From Blautia coccoides (GTDB taxonomy: Bacteria > Bacillota > Clostridia > Lachnospirales > Lachnospiraceae): a stretch of 64,000 nucleotides of DNA. The notes under the pieces were generated by a model. That model was not told where the DNA came from and searched no databases. It saw only the letters and a list, made by a program, of their open reading frames with translations. The stretch is from assembly GCF_034355335.1 (NCBI RefSeq), contig NZ_CP136422.1, forward strand, positions 5,740,501 to 5,804,500, read 5' to 3'. Both the position numbers and the translations under genes were made by a program. Shown here piece after piece: positions 23,592 through 35,587 of this stretch (position 1 is the stretch's first letter; every line of letters begins with the position of its first letter).

Positions 23592-26198
23592 TTACTTTTT
23601 CATCCTGGAACGGATCCATTTCAGGGCCTGGATAACAGGCAGATTGGCAATGGAAAGTCCGTACACTGTGAAAAGCTGTGCAATATCCAGTGTCTGCACG
23701 CTGAAAATCTTGTGAAGTCCCGGAATCATCAGCACGGAGGTGATCAATACTAATCCTAACACAAATGCACCGATAAGATAAATATTATTGAAAAATTTCT
23801 TTGTAAATAAAACAGGTTTTGCTGATTTACAGTTAAACCCATGAACCAGCCTGGATGTACACAGGGTTCCGAATGCCATTGTCATAGCAAGAAGCGTACT
23901 CTGCTGATATCCAATATAAAAGCCGATCATAGTCATAATTCCGATCACAAGACCTTCCGTCCCAATGTAGGAGAGAAAATCCTTGGTCAGTATGGACTCA
24001 TTCATGGGACGGGGTTTTTCCTTCATAACATCTTTTGTATGAGGCTCCAGTCCCAATGCAATAGCCGGAAGGCTGTCTGTCAGCAGGTTGATAAACAGCA
24101 GATGCACCGGAGCAAACGGTACTGGAAGATTTGCAAGAGATGCGTATAAAACTGCAAGGATTCCTGCAAAGTTGCCTGAGAGCAGGAACTGGATAGCGCT
24201 TTTTATATTCTTATAGACATTTCTTCCGTTTTCTACTGCTTTTACAATCGTGGCAAAATTGTCATCTGTAAGAACCATGGATGCGGCATCCTTGGAGACC
24301 TCAGTTCCCGTAATACCCATAGCCACACCGATGTTAGCCTGTTTTAAAGCCGGAGCGTCATTGACACCGTCCCCTGTCATGGACACGATATTTCCCTTTT
24401 CCTGCCATGCCCTGACAATGCGGATTTTATGTTCCGGTGAAACACGCGCGTAGACGGAAATGCCTTCCACAAAGTCCTGCAGTTCCTCATCCGTCATATT
24501 CTCGATCACAGCGCCCTCGCAGGCCTCAGATTCATCCTTCAGAATACCGATACGTTTTGCGATCGCCGCTGCGGTCACCTTGTGGTCGCCTGTGATCATG
24601 ATAGGTTTGATCCCGGCGCTGATACATTCCGCAACCGCCGCCTTTGACTCCTCACGGGGCGGATCCATCATAGCGATGAGTCCCAAAAATACCAGATCCT
24701 TTTCATCATCCGTACAGAGCTGTTTACCGCCTTCCACCCTCTTATAAGCAAATGCCAGTACACGAAGACCATTTTCGGAGAAATTCCTGTTCTGGTTCTC
24801 AATGGCAGTACGGTCCTCCTCTGTAATGGGTACTATCTCACCATCTTTCTGGATGGAACAGACACGGTTTAAAAGAACATCCACCGCACCTTTTGTGATC
24901 ATGGTGGCACCCTCTCTCAAATTATGAAGGGTGGACATCATTTTACGGTCGCTGTCAAAGGGCACCTCACTGCATCTGGGGTATTTGTCACGCACTACCT
25001 CTGCGGGACGTCCCAGTTTATCGCCCTGATTGATAAGAGCGGTCTCCGTGGGGTCTCCGATCTCCTCGCCGTTTTTGTTGGTGGAGTCATTGCAGAGGAT
25101 ACTATGGCGGAGGAGCTGTTTCTGAGCCGGATCATCTAGGTCAATGTTTTCTGCGGAGATTTCACGGCCCTCCACATAGTAATATTCCACAGTCATCTTA
25201 TTCTGAGTCAGGGTACCTGTCTTGTCTGAGCAGATAATGGATACACTTCCCAGCCCTTCCACTGCCTGAAGCTTCCGTACAATGGCATGTTCCCTTGCCA
25301 TCTTCTGGGTTCCGAAGGAAAGAACAATGGTGACGATCGAACTGAGTGCCTCCGGTATAGCTGCTACAGCAAGTGCCACGGCAAACAGGAATGCCTCTCC
25401 CCAGGATTCTCCCCTGAAAACGCTGACTCCAAACAAAATACCGCAGAAAATCAGGATTATAATGGACAGTTTCTGGCCAAACTGGTCCAGGTTCATCTGC
25501 AGCGGTGTCTTTTTCTCCGATGTGGTTTTCAGCAGTTTGGCAATTTTACCAACCTCAGTCTCCATACCGATGGAGGTTACAAGAAAAGAGCCCCGTCCGT
25601 AGGAGACAAAACTTCCCGAGAATACCATATTGGTTCTGTCACCCAGAGGCACCTCACCTTCGATGGGATCTTCAGTCTTATCCACACCCAGGCTCTCACC
25701 TGTAAGCGCACTCTCATCTACTTTTAGACTGGCGTTTTCCAGGATTCGACCGTCAGCAGGTACATAGTCACCGGCTTCCAGCATGACAATGTCACCGACT
25801 GTGACCTGGTCAGAGGGTATCTTTATCACATCTCCGTTTCGCAGAATCTTTGCCTCCGGCCCTGACATGGCTTTCAGACTGTCAAGAGACTGCTCCGCTT
25901 TCACGGTCTGCACTGTCCCCAGTATGGCGTTCATGGTGATAACTACCAAAATAACAATGGCACTTTCCATTTCTCCCAGAACACCGGAAACAATGGCCGC
26001 CACCGCCAATATGATGACCAGAAAATCCTTATACTGCTCCAGAAAAATCTGTGGAATAGATTTTTTCTTCTCTTCCGTCAGAGCATTGGGGCCGTATTTC
26101 TCCTGGTTGGCCTTGATCTGTTCGTTTGTCAGCGGCTGCGTACTTCCGTTAATTGTTTTCTGCGCCTCTGTCCTCGACATTTGATAAAATTCTTTCAT
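23592..26198 (-). CDS. P-type cation-transporting ATPase (Ca2+/Mn2+ type, P2A)
   Basis: Membrane pump of 868 residues. Order: N-terminal cation ATPase domain, actuator with LTGES, helix 4 with IPEAL, phosphorylation motif SDKTGTLT, nucleotide region KGAVD, hinge TGDGVNDAP, and C-terminal helices with NLLTDSLPAIALGLEP. IPEAL and the NLLTD segment match the SERCA-like P2A group. ATG 26198 has GGAGG nine bases upstream. The leader carries a yybP-ykoY riboswitch, which points to manganese export, as for known riboswitch-controlled P2A pumps; calcium export is the alternative. Confidence 0.93.
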   Translation of the reverse strand: MKEFYQMSRTEAQKTINGSTQPLTNEQIKANQEKYGPNALTEEKKKSIPQIFLEQYKDFLVIILAVAAIVSGVLGEMESAIVILVVITMNAILGTVQTVKAEQSLDSLKAMSGPEAKILRNGDVIKIPSDQVTVGDIVMLEAGDYVPADGRILENASLKVDESALTGESLGVDKTEDPIEGEVPLGDRTNMVFSGSFVSYGRGSFLVTSIGMETEVGKIAKLLKTTSEKKTPLQMNLDQFGQKLSIIILIFCGILFGVSVFRGESWGEAFLFAVALAVAAIPEALSSIVTIVLSFGTQKMAREHAIVRKLQAVEGLGSVSIICSDKTGTLTQNKMTVEYYYVEGREISAENIDLDDPAQKQLLRHSILCNDSTNKNGEEIGDPTETALINQGDKLGRPAEVVRDKYPRCSEVPFDSDRKMMSTLHNLREGATMITKGAVDVLLNRVCSIQKDGEIVPITEEDRTAIENQNRNFSENGLRVLAFAYKRVEGGKQLCTDDEKDLVFLGLIAMMDPPREESKAAVAECISAGIKPIMITGDHKVTAAAIAKRIGILKDESEACEGAVIENMTDEELQDFVEGISVYARVSPEHKIRIVRAWQEKGNIVSMTGDGVNDAPALKQANIGVAMGITGTEVSKDAASMVLTDDNFATIVKAVENGRNVYKNIKSAIQFLLSGNFAGILAVLYASLANLPVPFAPVHLLFINLLTDSLPAIALGLEPHTKDVMKEKPRPMNESILTKDFLSYIGTEGLVIGIMTMIGFYIGYQQSTLLAMTMAFGTLCTSRLVHGFNCKSAKPVLFTKKFFNNIYLIGAFVLGLVLITSVLMIPGLHKIFSVQTLDIAQLFTVYGLSIANLPVIQALKWIRSRMKK

Positions 26199-26393
26199 TC
26201 GCTCTCCTCCAAACGTTGTTTGCGGAACCTTTATGTGCTGCCCCGGTTCCATGTGGATACGTGTAACTATTCGGCAGATCTGTACGGTTACGGGTACATA
26301 CTGCTTATCACTAGTGTGCTTTGTAAAAACCTCTTTCATACCGTTTTGCCGGTATGCTCTGCCCGGACCAATGTTTTTCATGGCCTGTAACGC

Positions 26394-26528
26394 AAAAAAG
26401 CGAGACTTTTACTGCACAACAAGCATGCAATAAAAGTCTCGCTGTTTCATCACGATACGGACGGGATTTCCCCCATCGAGATTGACGATATCGCAAACGC
26501 CAACGGCGCCAGCTACTCCCTCTTATTA
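26394..26528 (-). ncRNA. yybP-ykoY (manganese) riboswitch with terminator
   Basis: Minus-strand leader of the P-type ATPase. The aptamer runs from GGGAGTAGC (near 26522-26512) through ATCGTCAAT and GGGGGAAATCCC to GATGAAACAGCGAGAC, matching the yybP-ykoY pattern. The 3' end folds into a terminator, GCGAGACTTTTA (26400-26411) with TAAAAGTCTCGC (26431-26442), followed by six T. Mn2+ binding would free the leader and allow pump expression. Confidence 0.85.
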
Positions 26529-26534
26529 ATGGAT

Positions 26535-26563
26535 ACTATAACTGATTGTTTTTGAACTGTCAA
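26535..26563 (-). promoter_or_regulatory. Promoter of the riboswitch-ATPase transcript
   Basis: Minus strand TTGACA (26563-26558), 17-bp spacer, TATAGT (26540-26535), ~10 bp before the aptamer. A leader of about 195 bases lies between the terminator and the ATPase start; nothing further was recognised in it. Confidence 0.8.
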
Positions 26564-26669
26564 TGATAAATTTGTAAAATATTCCTGTCAGCCGTTTTCG
26601 GCAGAATCCGGCGTGCTGTCCGGGATTAATGACGGGCTTTTTTATTAAGATAAAGAGCTTGACTTTTTA

Positions 26670-26698
26670 TTGAATAATATACATAGAGCACTTATAAT
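26670..26698 (+). promoter_or_regulatory. Promoter of the acetyltransferase gene
   Basis: TTGAAT (26670-26675), 17-bp spacer, TATAAT (26693-26698), 66 bp before the start codon. Confidence 0.75.
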
Positions 26699-26764
26699 TA
26701 AAAATACGGAAAATATCATCTCTCTGCTGAAATATCACAGCAAAACCCTATGGAGGATAATAAA

Positions 26765-27349
26765 ATGACAGAACGCGAAAAAATGCTGGCCGGAGAACTG
26801 TATGACTGCGGGGACCCTGAGCTTTTAGAACAATGGCACCTGGCTAAAAATTTGATTCGGGAGTACAATGCTCTTCCGTCCGAGAATCTGGAAGAAAAAG
26901 ACTGCATACTGAACCGTCTTCTGGGCGGCCGGGGTGACAATCTGTGGATCACCGCGCCTTTTTATGTGGATTATGGGAACAACATTTACTTCGGAGATAA
27001 CTGTGAAGTGAATATGAATTGTACCTTTCTGGATGACAACAGGATTGAAATTGGCAGCAATGCGCTGATCGCCCCCAATGTACAGATTTACACTGCCTTT
27101 CATCCCACCAACGCGGCAGACCGTTTCGGTCCGCTAAAGGAGGACGGCAGTTTCTCTTTCTGCAAGACCAGGACTGCTCCTGTCATAATAGGCGATAATG
27201 TGTGGATCGGCGGCGGCGCCGTGATCCTGCCCGGTGTAACTATAGGCAGTAATGTGGTGATCGGCGCGGGAAGTGTTGTGACAAGATCAATTTCGGATAA
27301 CAGTGTCGCTGTGGGAAACCCCTGCAAGGTGATACGTAAGAATTGCTAA
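26765..27349 (+). CDS. maa: Sugar O-acetyltransferase (maltose/galactoside type)
   Basis: Left-handed parallel beta-helix acetyltransferase of 194 residues using acetyl-CoA. An N-terminal Mac domain (~1-55, REKMLAGELYD) is followed by hexapeptide repeats; the catalytic His is in YTAFHPTNAADR and the C-terminal coil shows GDNVWIGGGAVILPGVTIG and GNPCKVIR. ATG 26765 has GGAGG nine bases upstream. Single gene. It would acetylate maltose, glucose or galactosides, possibly for detoxification of unused sugars. Confidence 0.9.
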   Translation: MTEREKMLAGELYDCGDPELLEQWHLAKNLIREYNALPSENLEEKDCILNRLLGGRGDNLWITAPFYVDYGNNIYFGDNCEVNMNCTFLDDNRIEIGSNALIAPNVQIYTAFHPTNAADRFGPLKEDGSFSFCKTRTAPVIIGDNVWIGGGAVILPGVTIGSNVVIGAGSVVTRSISDNSVAVGNPCKVIRKNC

Positions 27350-27360
27350 AACTGCACGAA

Positions 27361-27422
27361 AAAAGCAGCAGACTGACTATACCGCTTCACCCAGCGCATG
27401 GTATCATACATCTGCTGCTTTT
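27361..27422. terminator. Bidirectional terminator
   Basis: AAAAGCAGCAGA and TCTGCTGCTTTT form the outer stem, with an inner ATACC/GGTAT stem. It serves both the acetyltransferase gene and the convergent phosphatase gene. Confidence 0.88.
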
Positions 27423-27431
27423 CTCTGTCCT

Positions 27432-28241
27432 CTACACCAGATACATTTCCCTCAGCATCTCTCTTTTCTCATCCGTAAGTCCCAGCCGTTCCTGCAGGTA
27501 TGCCTCTGTGCTCCCACACTGTCTCTCTGTCTCGGCAAACATGGATTCTATGTAACTTCTCTCCGCTCCGTTTAAAATGCGGATTCCGTTAAGAATGCGC
27601 TCATTTGGAACCTTTGCGGCGACTTTTGCGATCATGGCCTCTGTCTCCGGCTCCAGATATCCGTTTGTCAGCAGATAGTCCTGAATGATCACCTCCCGGT
27701 CCACGCCCAGCGCGGTCAGCAGAAGGGCCGCAGTCGTGCCTACCCTGTCCTTTCCCGCAGAGCAGTGCCAGAGGACAGCCCCTTCTTTTTGAGCTAAAAG
27801 GATATCAAAAAAATGTTTCAGTCCGGTGACGGAAAAGTCATCTGAGACAAGCGCCAGGTAAATTTTTTCCATCTTTTCCTTGGGATGGTTTTCCGCCTCT
27901 TTGAGCAGTTCCAGGATCATGGCGGAAAGACTGTCCGCCTGCTCCTGGCCCTCCCTAGTGATTCCCAGCATGGCGTCGCTTAAAAGAGGATCATGTATGA
28001 ATTCTACCCCTTTTATCTCCGGGTCCGGCAGTTCTGTCTTCTCACCGTTTGTCCTTAAGTCCACCACTGTTTTCAGCCCATACTCCTCTGTCAGCCGCCT
28101 GATATCAGGCTCTGTACATTTTCCAAGAGCACCACTCCTTAACAGGCGGCGGGGTCTGATGGTCCTGCCGTCCTTTCCTGTATACCCTCCCAGATCCCGT
28201 GTATTATAAACAGGGCCTTCCATTTCAATCCTGCTGCACAT
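27432..28241 (-). CDS. Tyrosine-protein phosphatase (Y_phosphatase3 family)
   Basis: Cysteine-based phosphatase of 269 residues. It shows the N-terminal NTRDLGGY motif, VVDLRT with the probable general-acid region, and the P-loop WHCSAGKDRVG with the catalytic Cys and Arg. ATG 28241 follows GGAGGAGG; five more residues are possible from 28256. This family acts on phosphotyrosine or phosphoinositides, and the true substrate in commensals is usually unknown. It stands alone between terminators. Confidence 0.92.
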   Translation of the reverse strand: MCSRIEMEGPVYNTRDLGGYTGKDGRTIRPRRLLRSGALGKCTEPDIRRLTEEYGLKTVVDLRTNGEKTELPDPEIKGVEFIHDPLLSDAMLGITREGQEQADSLSAMILELLKEAENHPKEKMEKIYLALVSDDFSVTGLKHFFDILLAQKEGAVLWHCSAGKDRVGTTAALLLTALGVDREVIIQDYLLTNGYLEPETEAMIAKVAAKVPNERILNGIRILNGAERSYIESMFAETERQCGSTEAYLQERLGLTDEKREMLREMYLV

Positions 28242-28362
28242 AATATCCTCCTCCATAGATCAAAGTCTCCGCTGCGTACGAAAATGGGGCTGCCGGCCGC
28301 CGCCTCTGCTGTCCCGCAGAGGCGGCTGTCCGCATCCCCATCTCATATGTTCGGTTATTTTA

Positions 28363-31452
<3,090 letters not shown>

Positions 31453-31485
31453 TCATTGCCCTCCTGAAATATAATTTTTGCGGCA

Positions 31486-31550
31486 ATTGTTCAGTTACTG
31501 TTTAACACTGTTGAACAATCACTTTATACTGCCTATTATAAAATACACAA
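31486..31550 (-). promoter_or_regulatory. lacZ promoter and candidate operator
   Basis: Minus strand TTGTGT (31550-31545), 16-bp spacer, TATAAA (31528-31523). Just downstream ATTGTTCA (31486-31493) and TGAACAAT (31512-31519) form a perfect 8-bp inverted repeat with 18 bp between, placed where a repressor would block transcription. Confidence 0.55.
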
Positions 31551-31605
31551 CAGCAAAATCCATATCCTGTATTAGACAAAACATGCACAAAATGATACAA
31601 TCAAG

Positions 31606-31748
31606 GTAACTGTTCAGCCTTCCGCTGTCCTACCGGGTGCTGCCTTACATTTGCAAGGCAATCGAGAGACAGCCACACGCCGGACTTCGGTTTTTACAGT
31701 CAGTGTGCATGCTTTTGCCGCTATGAAGCGGAAAGGCTGAAGAATAAC
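31606..31748 (-). repeat. 143-bp structured dispersed repeat
   Basis: On the minus strand this is a diverged copy of the 148-bp tandem repeats at 54.6 kb: same order of CAGCCTT end, GCATGCACAC, GACT hairpin, GTGGCTGTCTC, GCCTTGCAAAT and GGCTGAAC end. Its two ends (GTAAC-TGTTCAGCCTTCCGC and the complement of GCGGAAAGGCTGAAGAATAAC) are inverted repeats. It lies between lacZ and araC. Confidence 0.75.
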
Positions 31749-31799
31749 CAATCAAGAAAAGAGACTAGAGCTTTTTAAAGAATGAGGGAGTGCCGTCTT

Positions 31800-32639
31800 A
31801 TGTATGTAAATACCGGATACCTGAACCAGGCAGAAACAGATTTAGAAAATATGCAGGTCCCCCTGCGCATTAACAGCAGCGGGGTATACAGAGTCATTTC
31901 CCGTCCCTCCATGTCTACCTTAAGACCCAAGGGACGGGCTGATTACCAGCTTATTTACATTGCTTCCGGGAGTGCCTGGTTTACCATCGGTCAGGAGAAA
32001 GTGGAGGTAGGTGAGGGGAACCTGGTTCTCCTGCGGCCCTTCGTCCGCCAGGAATATGTGTATTACGGAAAAGACAAACCAGAGGCCTTCTGGGTCCACT
32101 TTACAGGCAGCCGGGCAGAATCCCTCCTGGAAGAGGCCGGGTTTGCACAAAATCAAATTCTGTATGCAGGTGTTTTCTCTGAATACAGGGACCTTTTCTT
32201 CCAGATGATACGAGAGCTTCAGGTGTTCCGTCCCGCCTATGAGGACCTGCTTCCCCTTCTTTTAGAACAGCTTCTTCTGCTTGTGCGCCGTCACCGCATG
32301 GAAGGGCCGGGGGAGAGACACAGGATTCAAAAAGAGATGGAAAAAGCAATCCATTACTTTAACGAAAATTATTACCGGGACATAAAGATTGAGGATTATG
32401 CCAGACAGCAGCATATGAGCACCTGCTGGTTTATCCGCAGCTTCAAGCAGTACATGAACGTCCCGCCCCTCAAGTATCTCACCTCCGTCCGGATCCGCAG
32501 AGCCAGGGAACTTCTGGAGACTACGGACTATACGGTCAGTGAGATCGGGGCATTGGTTGGATATGAAAATCCCCTGTATTTCAGCAGGATATTCAAAAAA
32601 CAGACAGGGGTTTCTCCGGCGGGATACCGGAAAACATAA
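31800..32639 (+). CDS. AraC-family transcriptional regulator (AraC_binding cupin)
   Basis: Protein of 279 residues: a cupin sugar-binding domain (~25-150, YQLIYIASGSAWF and VLLRPFVRQEY) and a C-terminal double helix-turn-helix (~185-279, GYENPLYFSRIFKKQTGVSP). ATG 31800 follows GGGAG; an 18-bp longer frame is possible. Divergent from lacZ and therefore its probable regulator, likely sensing a galactoside. That role is inferred from position. Confidence 0.9.
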   Translation: MYVNTGYLNQAETDLENMQVPLRINSSGVYRVISRPSMSTLRPKGRADYQLIYIASGSAWFTIGQEKVEVGEGNLVLLRPFVRQEYVYYGKDKPEAFWVHFTGSRAESLLEEAGFAQNQILYAGVFSEYRDLFFQMIRELQVFRPAYEDLLPLLLEQLLLLVRRHRMEGPGERHRIQKEMEKAIHYFNENYYRDIKIEDYARQQHMSTCWFIRSFKQYMNVPPLKYLTSVRIRRARELLETTDYTVSEIGALVGYENPLYFSRIFKKQTGVSPAGYRKT

Positions 32640-32660
32640 CCCTGTCTGTGTATTTATTCC

Positions 32661-33551
32661 CTATGACTCGGCCAGAAGATTTTGGATTCCCTCTGCGGCA
32701 TCCTGATCTAGAACTACCAGGCCTCCCGGAAGAAGCTTCAGAACAGTACCCGGTAGTTCTTCTGTGGGATTTGTATAATACATTTCTTTTACAATATCCT
32801 GCTTTGCCTTTCCCGAAACCTGCAGAATCACTTTCTTTGCCTCAAACATATGATGTACCCCAAGTGTGATTCCCCTGGTCAGTTTCATAGGGCCGGAAAA
32901 ATATTTCTGCCCTACATTCATAGTCGTCTCGGAAAGATCAACCACCTTTGCATAATCCTCAAAATCTCCGCCCGGCTCGTTTAACCCCAGATGCCCATTC
33001 ATGCCAAGACCCAGCAGCATAAGGTCAATTCCCCCACGGTCAAAAATAATACTGTCAATCCTTTTGCATTCATCCTGAAGGTTCTCTGCATGAATATCAA
33101 ACAGATGCATTTTTTCCGGTTGAATTCCCAGTGGCCCATACAGATGCTGCATCAGAAAGTTCGTGCAGTTTTCACTCTCCTCTTCCAAGTCCAGCCACTC
33201 ATCCAGAGCAACGAATTCCGCCTGTGAAAAATCAACTACTCCCTGTTCTTTCATCTCTTTCAGTATTTCGCAGGTCCTCACCACAGTGCTTCCTGCCGGA
33301 AAACACAATAATGCGTTTTTTTTCTCGTCCAGACACTCTTTTACTAATTGTGCGCATCGTCTGGACATCCCCTCCATGTCCGGCATAACTTCCGTGGCCG
33401 GAATCTTTATGGGGAGACACGCTCCCATATTTTTATCAATCTCTTCCATGCAGTTCGGCAATGTCTTGTCCTCCTTGTTATGTATGATGCAGGCCGTACA
33501 GTGGTTCCTGTGTTTACAGGGGATATACGGGCATCTGCAAATTTTTTTCAT
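32661..33551 (-). CDS. NagB-like glucosamine-6-phosphate deaminase with Cys-rich N-terminus
   Basis: Protein of 296 residues. Residues ~45-296 form the GlcN-6-P deaminase/6-phosphogluconolactonase domain (FPAGSTV, VALDEW, GLGMNGHLGLNEPG). The first ~35 residues are unusual: Cys at 5, 7, 12, 18, 21 and 34 with His at 14, 17 and 24, like small zinc-binding modules. GAGGAG precedes ATG 33551, so the extension is translated. It is the last gene of the GH4 operon, interrupted by IS110 upstream. It would convert an aminosugar phosphate to a ketose phosphate plus ammonia. Confidence 0.85.
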   Translation of the reverse strand: MKKICRCPYIPCKHRNHCTACIIHNKEDKTLPNCMEEIDKNMGACLPIKIPATEVMPDMEGMSRRCAQLVKECLDEKKNALLCFPAGSTVVRTCEILKEMKEQGVVDFSQAEFVALDEWLDLEEESENCTNFLMQHLYGPLGIQPEKMHLFDIHAENLQDECKRIDSIIFDRGGIDLMLLGLGMNGHLGLNEPGGDFEDYAKVVDLSETTMNVGQKYFSGPMKLTRGITLGVHHMFEAKKVILQVSGKAKQDIVKEMYYTNPTEELPGTVLKLLPGGLVVLDQDAAEGIQNLLAES

Positions 33552-33569
33552 ATTTCTCTCCTCTCGGTT

Positions 33570-34406
33570 CTATCCTTTGACAGCTCCCATTGCCAGACTC
33601 TTCTGAATGTTCTTACTCAGGAATACATATAAAAACAGCGTAGGGATCGTGGCTATGGTCAGTCCCGCACCGATAAGTCCCCATTTGGTAGAGTATTTTC
33701 CCACCATATCATTAACCCCCACTGTGATAGTCTTATATTTCTCCCCGCTTACAAAGGCAATGGCAAGCATCATTTCATTCCATGCAGACAAAAAAGTAAG
33801 GATGGCAACAGTAGATAATATGGGCTTTAACAGCGGCATGATGATCTGCCAGAAAACTCTGTATATATTTGCCCCGTCAATAAAAGCAGCTTCCTCCAGT
33901 TCTTTCGGCAGTGCCTCCAGAGTTCCCACCATCAGTAATATAGCTGTTGGCATGGCAAATGCTACATATGGAATAATGAGCGCCCAGTAAGTGTCCAACA
34001 CTGGTTTCATATTTACAAACAGGGGAAGCAGCACTGCATGAATAGAAAGCATCATCCCTGTCAGGAAAATAAAATATACCAGTTTGCTCAGCTTCCATTT
34101 CAGCCTGACAATGGCATAGGTAGCCATAGCAGACAAAATCAGGGTAAATAAAATAGTCAGGCCTGTAACCACTGTACTGTTAAACAGATATTTCCCCAGA
34201 TGGGCCTTTTCAAACACCTTGGAATAGTTTTCCCACTCCCAGTTTTCCGGCAGACCCACAATATTTCCACCAAATATCTCACGGTTGCTTTTCAGGGAAA
34301 AAGTAAACATCCAGTATAGTGGAAATAGCTGGATCACTGTGATAAACAGTAAAATAATTGTTTTAACTGTACCGGTCTTCTTAAGCTTTGAGTTTCTTTT
34401 CTTCAT
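33570..34406 (-). CDS. Carbohydrate ABC transporter permease (MalG type)
   Basis: Inner-membrane permease of 278 residues with six hydrophobic segments. The cytoplasmic EAA loop, EEAAFIDGANIYRVFWQI, contacts the ATPase. It overlaps the partner permease gene by 4 bp (ATGA). No ATPase gene is in the operon, as is common where a shared MsmX-type ATPase is used. It would import an oligosaccharide together with the binding protein at 36916-38247, from which IS110 now separates it. Confidence 0.93.
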   Translation of the reverse strand: MKKRNSKLKKTGTVKTIILLFITVIQLFPLYWMFTFSLKSNREIFGGNIVGLPENWEWENYSKVFEKAHLGKYLFNSTVVTGLTILFTLILSAMATYAIVRLKWKLSKLVYFIFLTGMMLSIHAVLLPLFVNMKPVLDTYWALIIPYVAFAMPTAILLMVGTLEALPKELEEAAFIDGANIYRVFWQIIMPLLKPILSTVAILTFLSAWNEMMLAIAFVSGEKYKTITVGVNDMVGKYSTKWGLIGAGLTIATIPTLFLYVFLSKNIQKSLAMGAVKG

Positions 34407-35296
34407 ACCGGCTCCTCCTGATCTTTCTGGATACGATTAAATATTTTCTGTACAATAAAGGTAAACAGCAGGCATTCCAATATAATAAATATTGCAATGG
34501 CACTGGCATATCCATACTCATTTGTCACAAATATTTTTTTATACATCAAAAGTGATGGTACTTCAGACGCGTGGACCGGCCCGCCGTTTGTCAAAATATA
34601 TATTAAATCAAAGGATTTCAGGGAACCAATAATTGCAAAAATCACACAGGCCTTTATCATGGGTACGATCATTGGAATGATGACCCGTATTGAAGTCTGG
34701 AATCTGGTGGCCCCATCTACCTGGGCCGCCTCTATGATCTCCGGGGAAATTGATTTTGCCGCGGAATAAAACAGCAGCATATGATAACCAATATATTGCC
34801 AGACCATAGGCACAAAGCAGGCAAGCAGCGCTGTCCCCTTATCTCCCAGCCATTCTCTCTGGAGGGCATCCAGCCCCACGGCTCCCAATCCCATATTCAG
34901 GAGTCCATAGGAAGGATGGTAAATCTTCAGCCACAGATGGGCAATGATCGTGCCGGAAATTATAACCGGTACAAAGAATACGTTTCGATAAAAGTTCTCC
35001 CCTCGGACACCTCCTGCCAGCACCAATGCCAGAATCATGGAAATGGGAAGCTGGATAAACACAGAAGCGGCTGCCAGTAAGATTGAATTCCAAATGGACT
35101 TAAAGAATAAGGGGTCCTGGAACATTTTTATATAATTTGCCGCACCAATAAATTTTGCTTTTGTCACCCCATCCCAGTCCAGCAGGCTGTAACCTGCTGA
35201 CTGAAAAACCGGGAACAGTGCAATGGCACAAAACCATATGAGTGCCGGCAGTACAAAAATACAAATTGCTTTTTTATCCCTCAATGCTCGTTCCAT
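34403..35296 (-). CDS. Carbohydrate ABC transporter permease (MalF type)
   Basis: Inner-membrane permease of 297 residues with six hydrophobic segments and the EAA loop EAAQVDGATRFQTSIRVI. It is the first gene after the IS110 insertion; only ~290 bp separate its ATG from the transposase start. Expression now depends on read-through or an IS-borne promoter. The ribosome site GTGAGG is weak. Confidence 0.92.
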   Translation of the reverse strand: MERALRDKKAICIFVLPALIWFCAIALFPVFQSAGYSLLDWDGVTKAKFIGAANYIKMFQDPLFFKSIWNSILLAAASVFIQLPISMILALVLAGGVRGENFYRNVFFVPVIISGTIIAHLWLKIYHPSYGLLNMGLGAVGLDALQREWLGDKGTALLACFVPMVWQYIGYHMLLFYSAAKSISPEIIEAAQVDGATRFQTSIRVIIPMIVPMIKACVIFAIIGSLKSFDLIYILTNGGPVHASEVPSLLMYKKIFVTNEYGYASAIAIFIILECLLFTFIVQKIFNRIQKDQEEPV

Positions 35297-35402
35297 ACTA
35301 CTGCCTCACTTTCCCTCTCTGTACTTACTCGGTATCTCCTACTATTATATAAAGTCATAGTCTTTCTTTACCTTTTCTACAGGTTTGACTATGCTATTTT
35401 AA

Positions 35403-35562
35403 GATACTGTGGATTGGTTATCACCTCCTACCACTTGATGGTTTAAAAAAGGCTCCAACCACAGTCTCTTTGTTTATTTGTTAATCAGTTAGTTACCGCA
35501 TGACGGTTTATCAAGAAGTAGGTTACGATTGCAAGGAGCCCTGTGGATCTTAAGACAGTATC
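35403..35562 (+). ncRNA. Candidate IS110 bridge RNA in the upstream end
   Basis: The non-coding end before the transposase folds well: GATACTGT (35403-35410) can pair with ACAGTATC (35555-35562) across the region; ACTGTGG-A-TTGG (35406-35417) with CCAA-CCACAGT (35455-35465); GGCTCC (35451-35456) with GGAGCC (35535-35540); smaller CCA/TGG and CCG/CGG hairpins lie in loops. Some of these are alternatives. IS110-group elements encode guide (bridge) RNAs here. Structure and loops are inference. Confidence 0.45.
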
Positions 35563-35587
35563 AATACTTTATATCAGGAGGTCCTAT

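Noticed and set aside
26199..26381. Upstream extension of the P-type ATPase
   Set aside because: It is 5' leader following the riboswitch terminator; ATG 26198 has GGAGG and the usual family start.
26564..26669. Terminator hairpin before the acetyltransferase promoter
   Set aside because: CCGGG and CGGGC around 26618-26635 do not pair beyond three bases.
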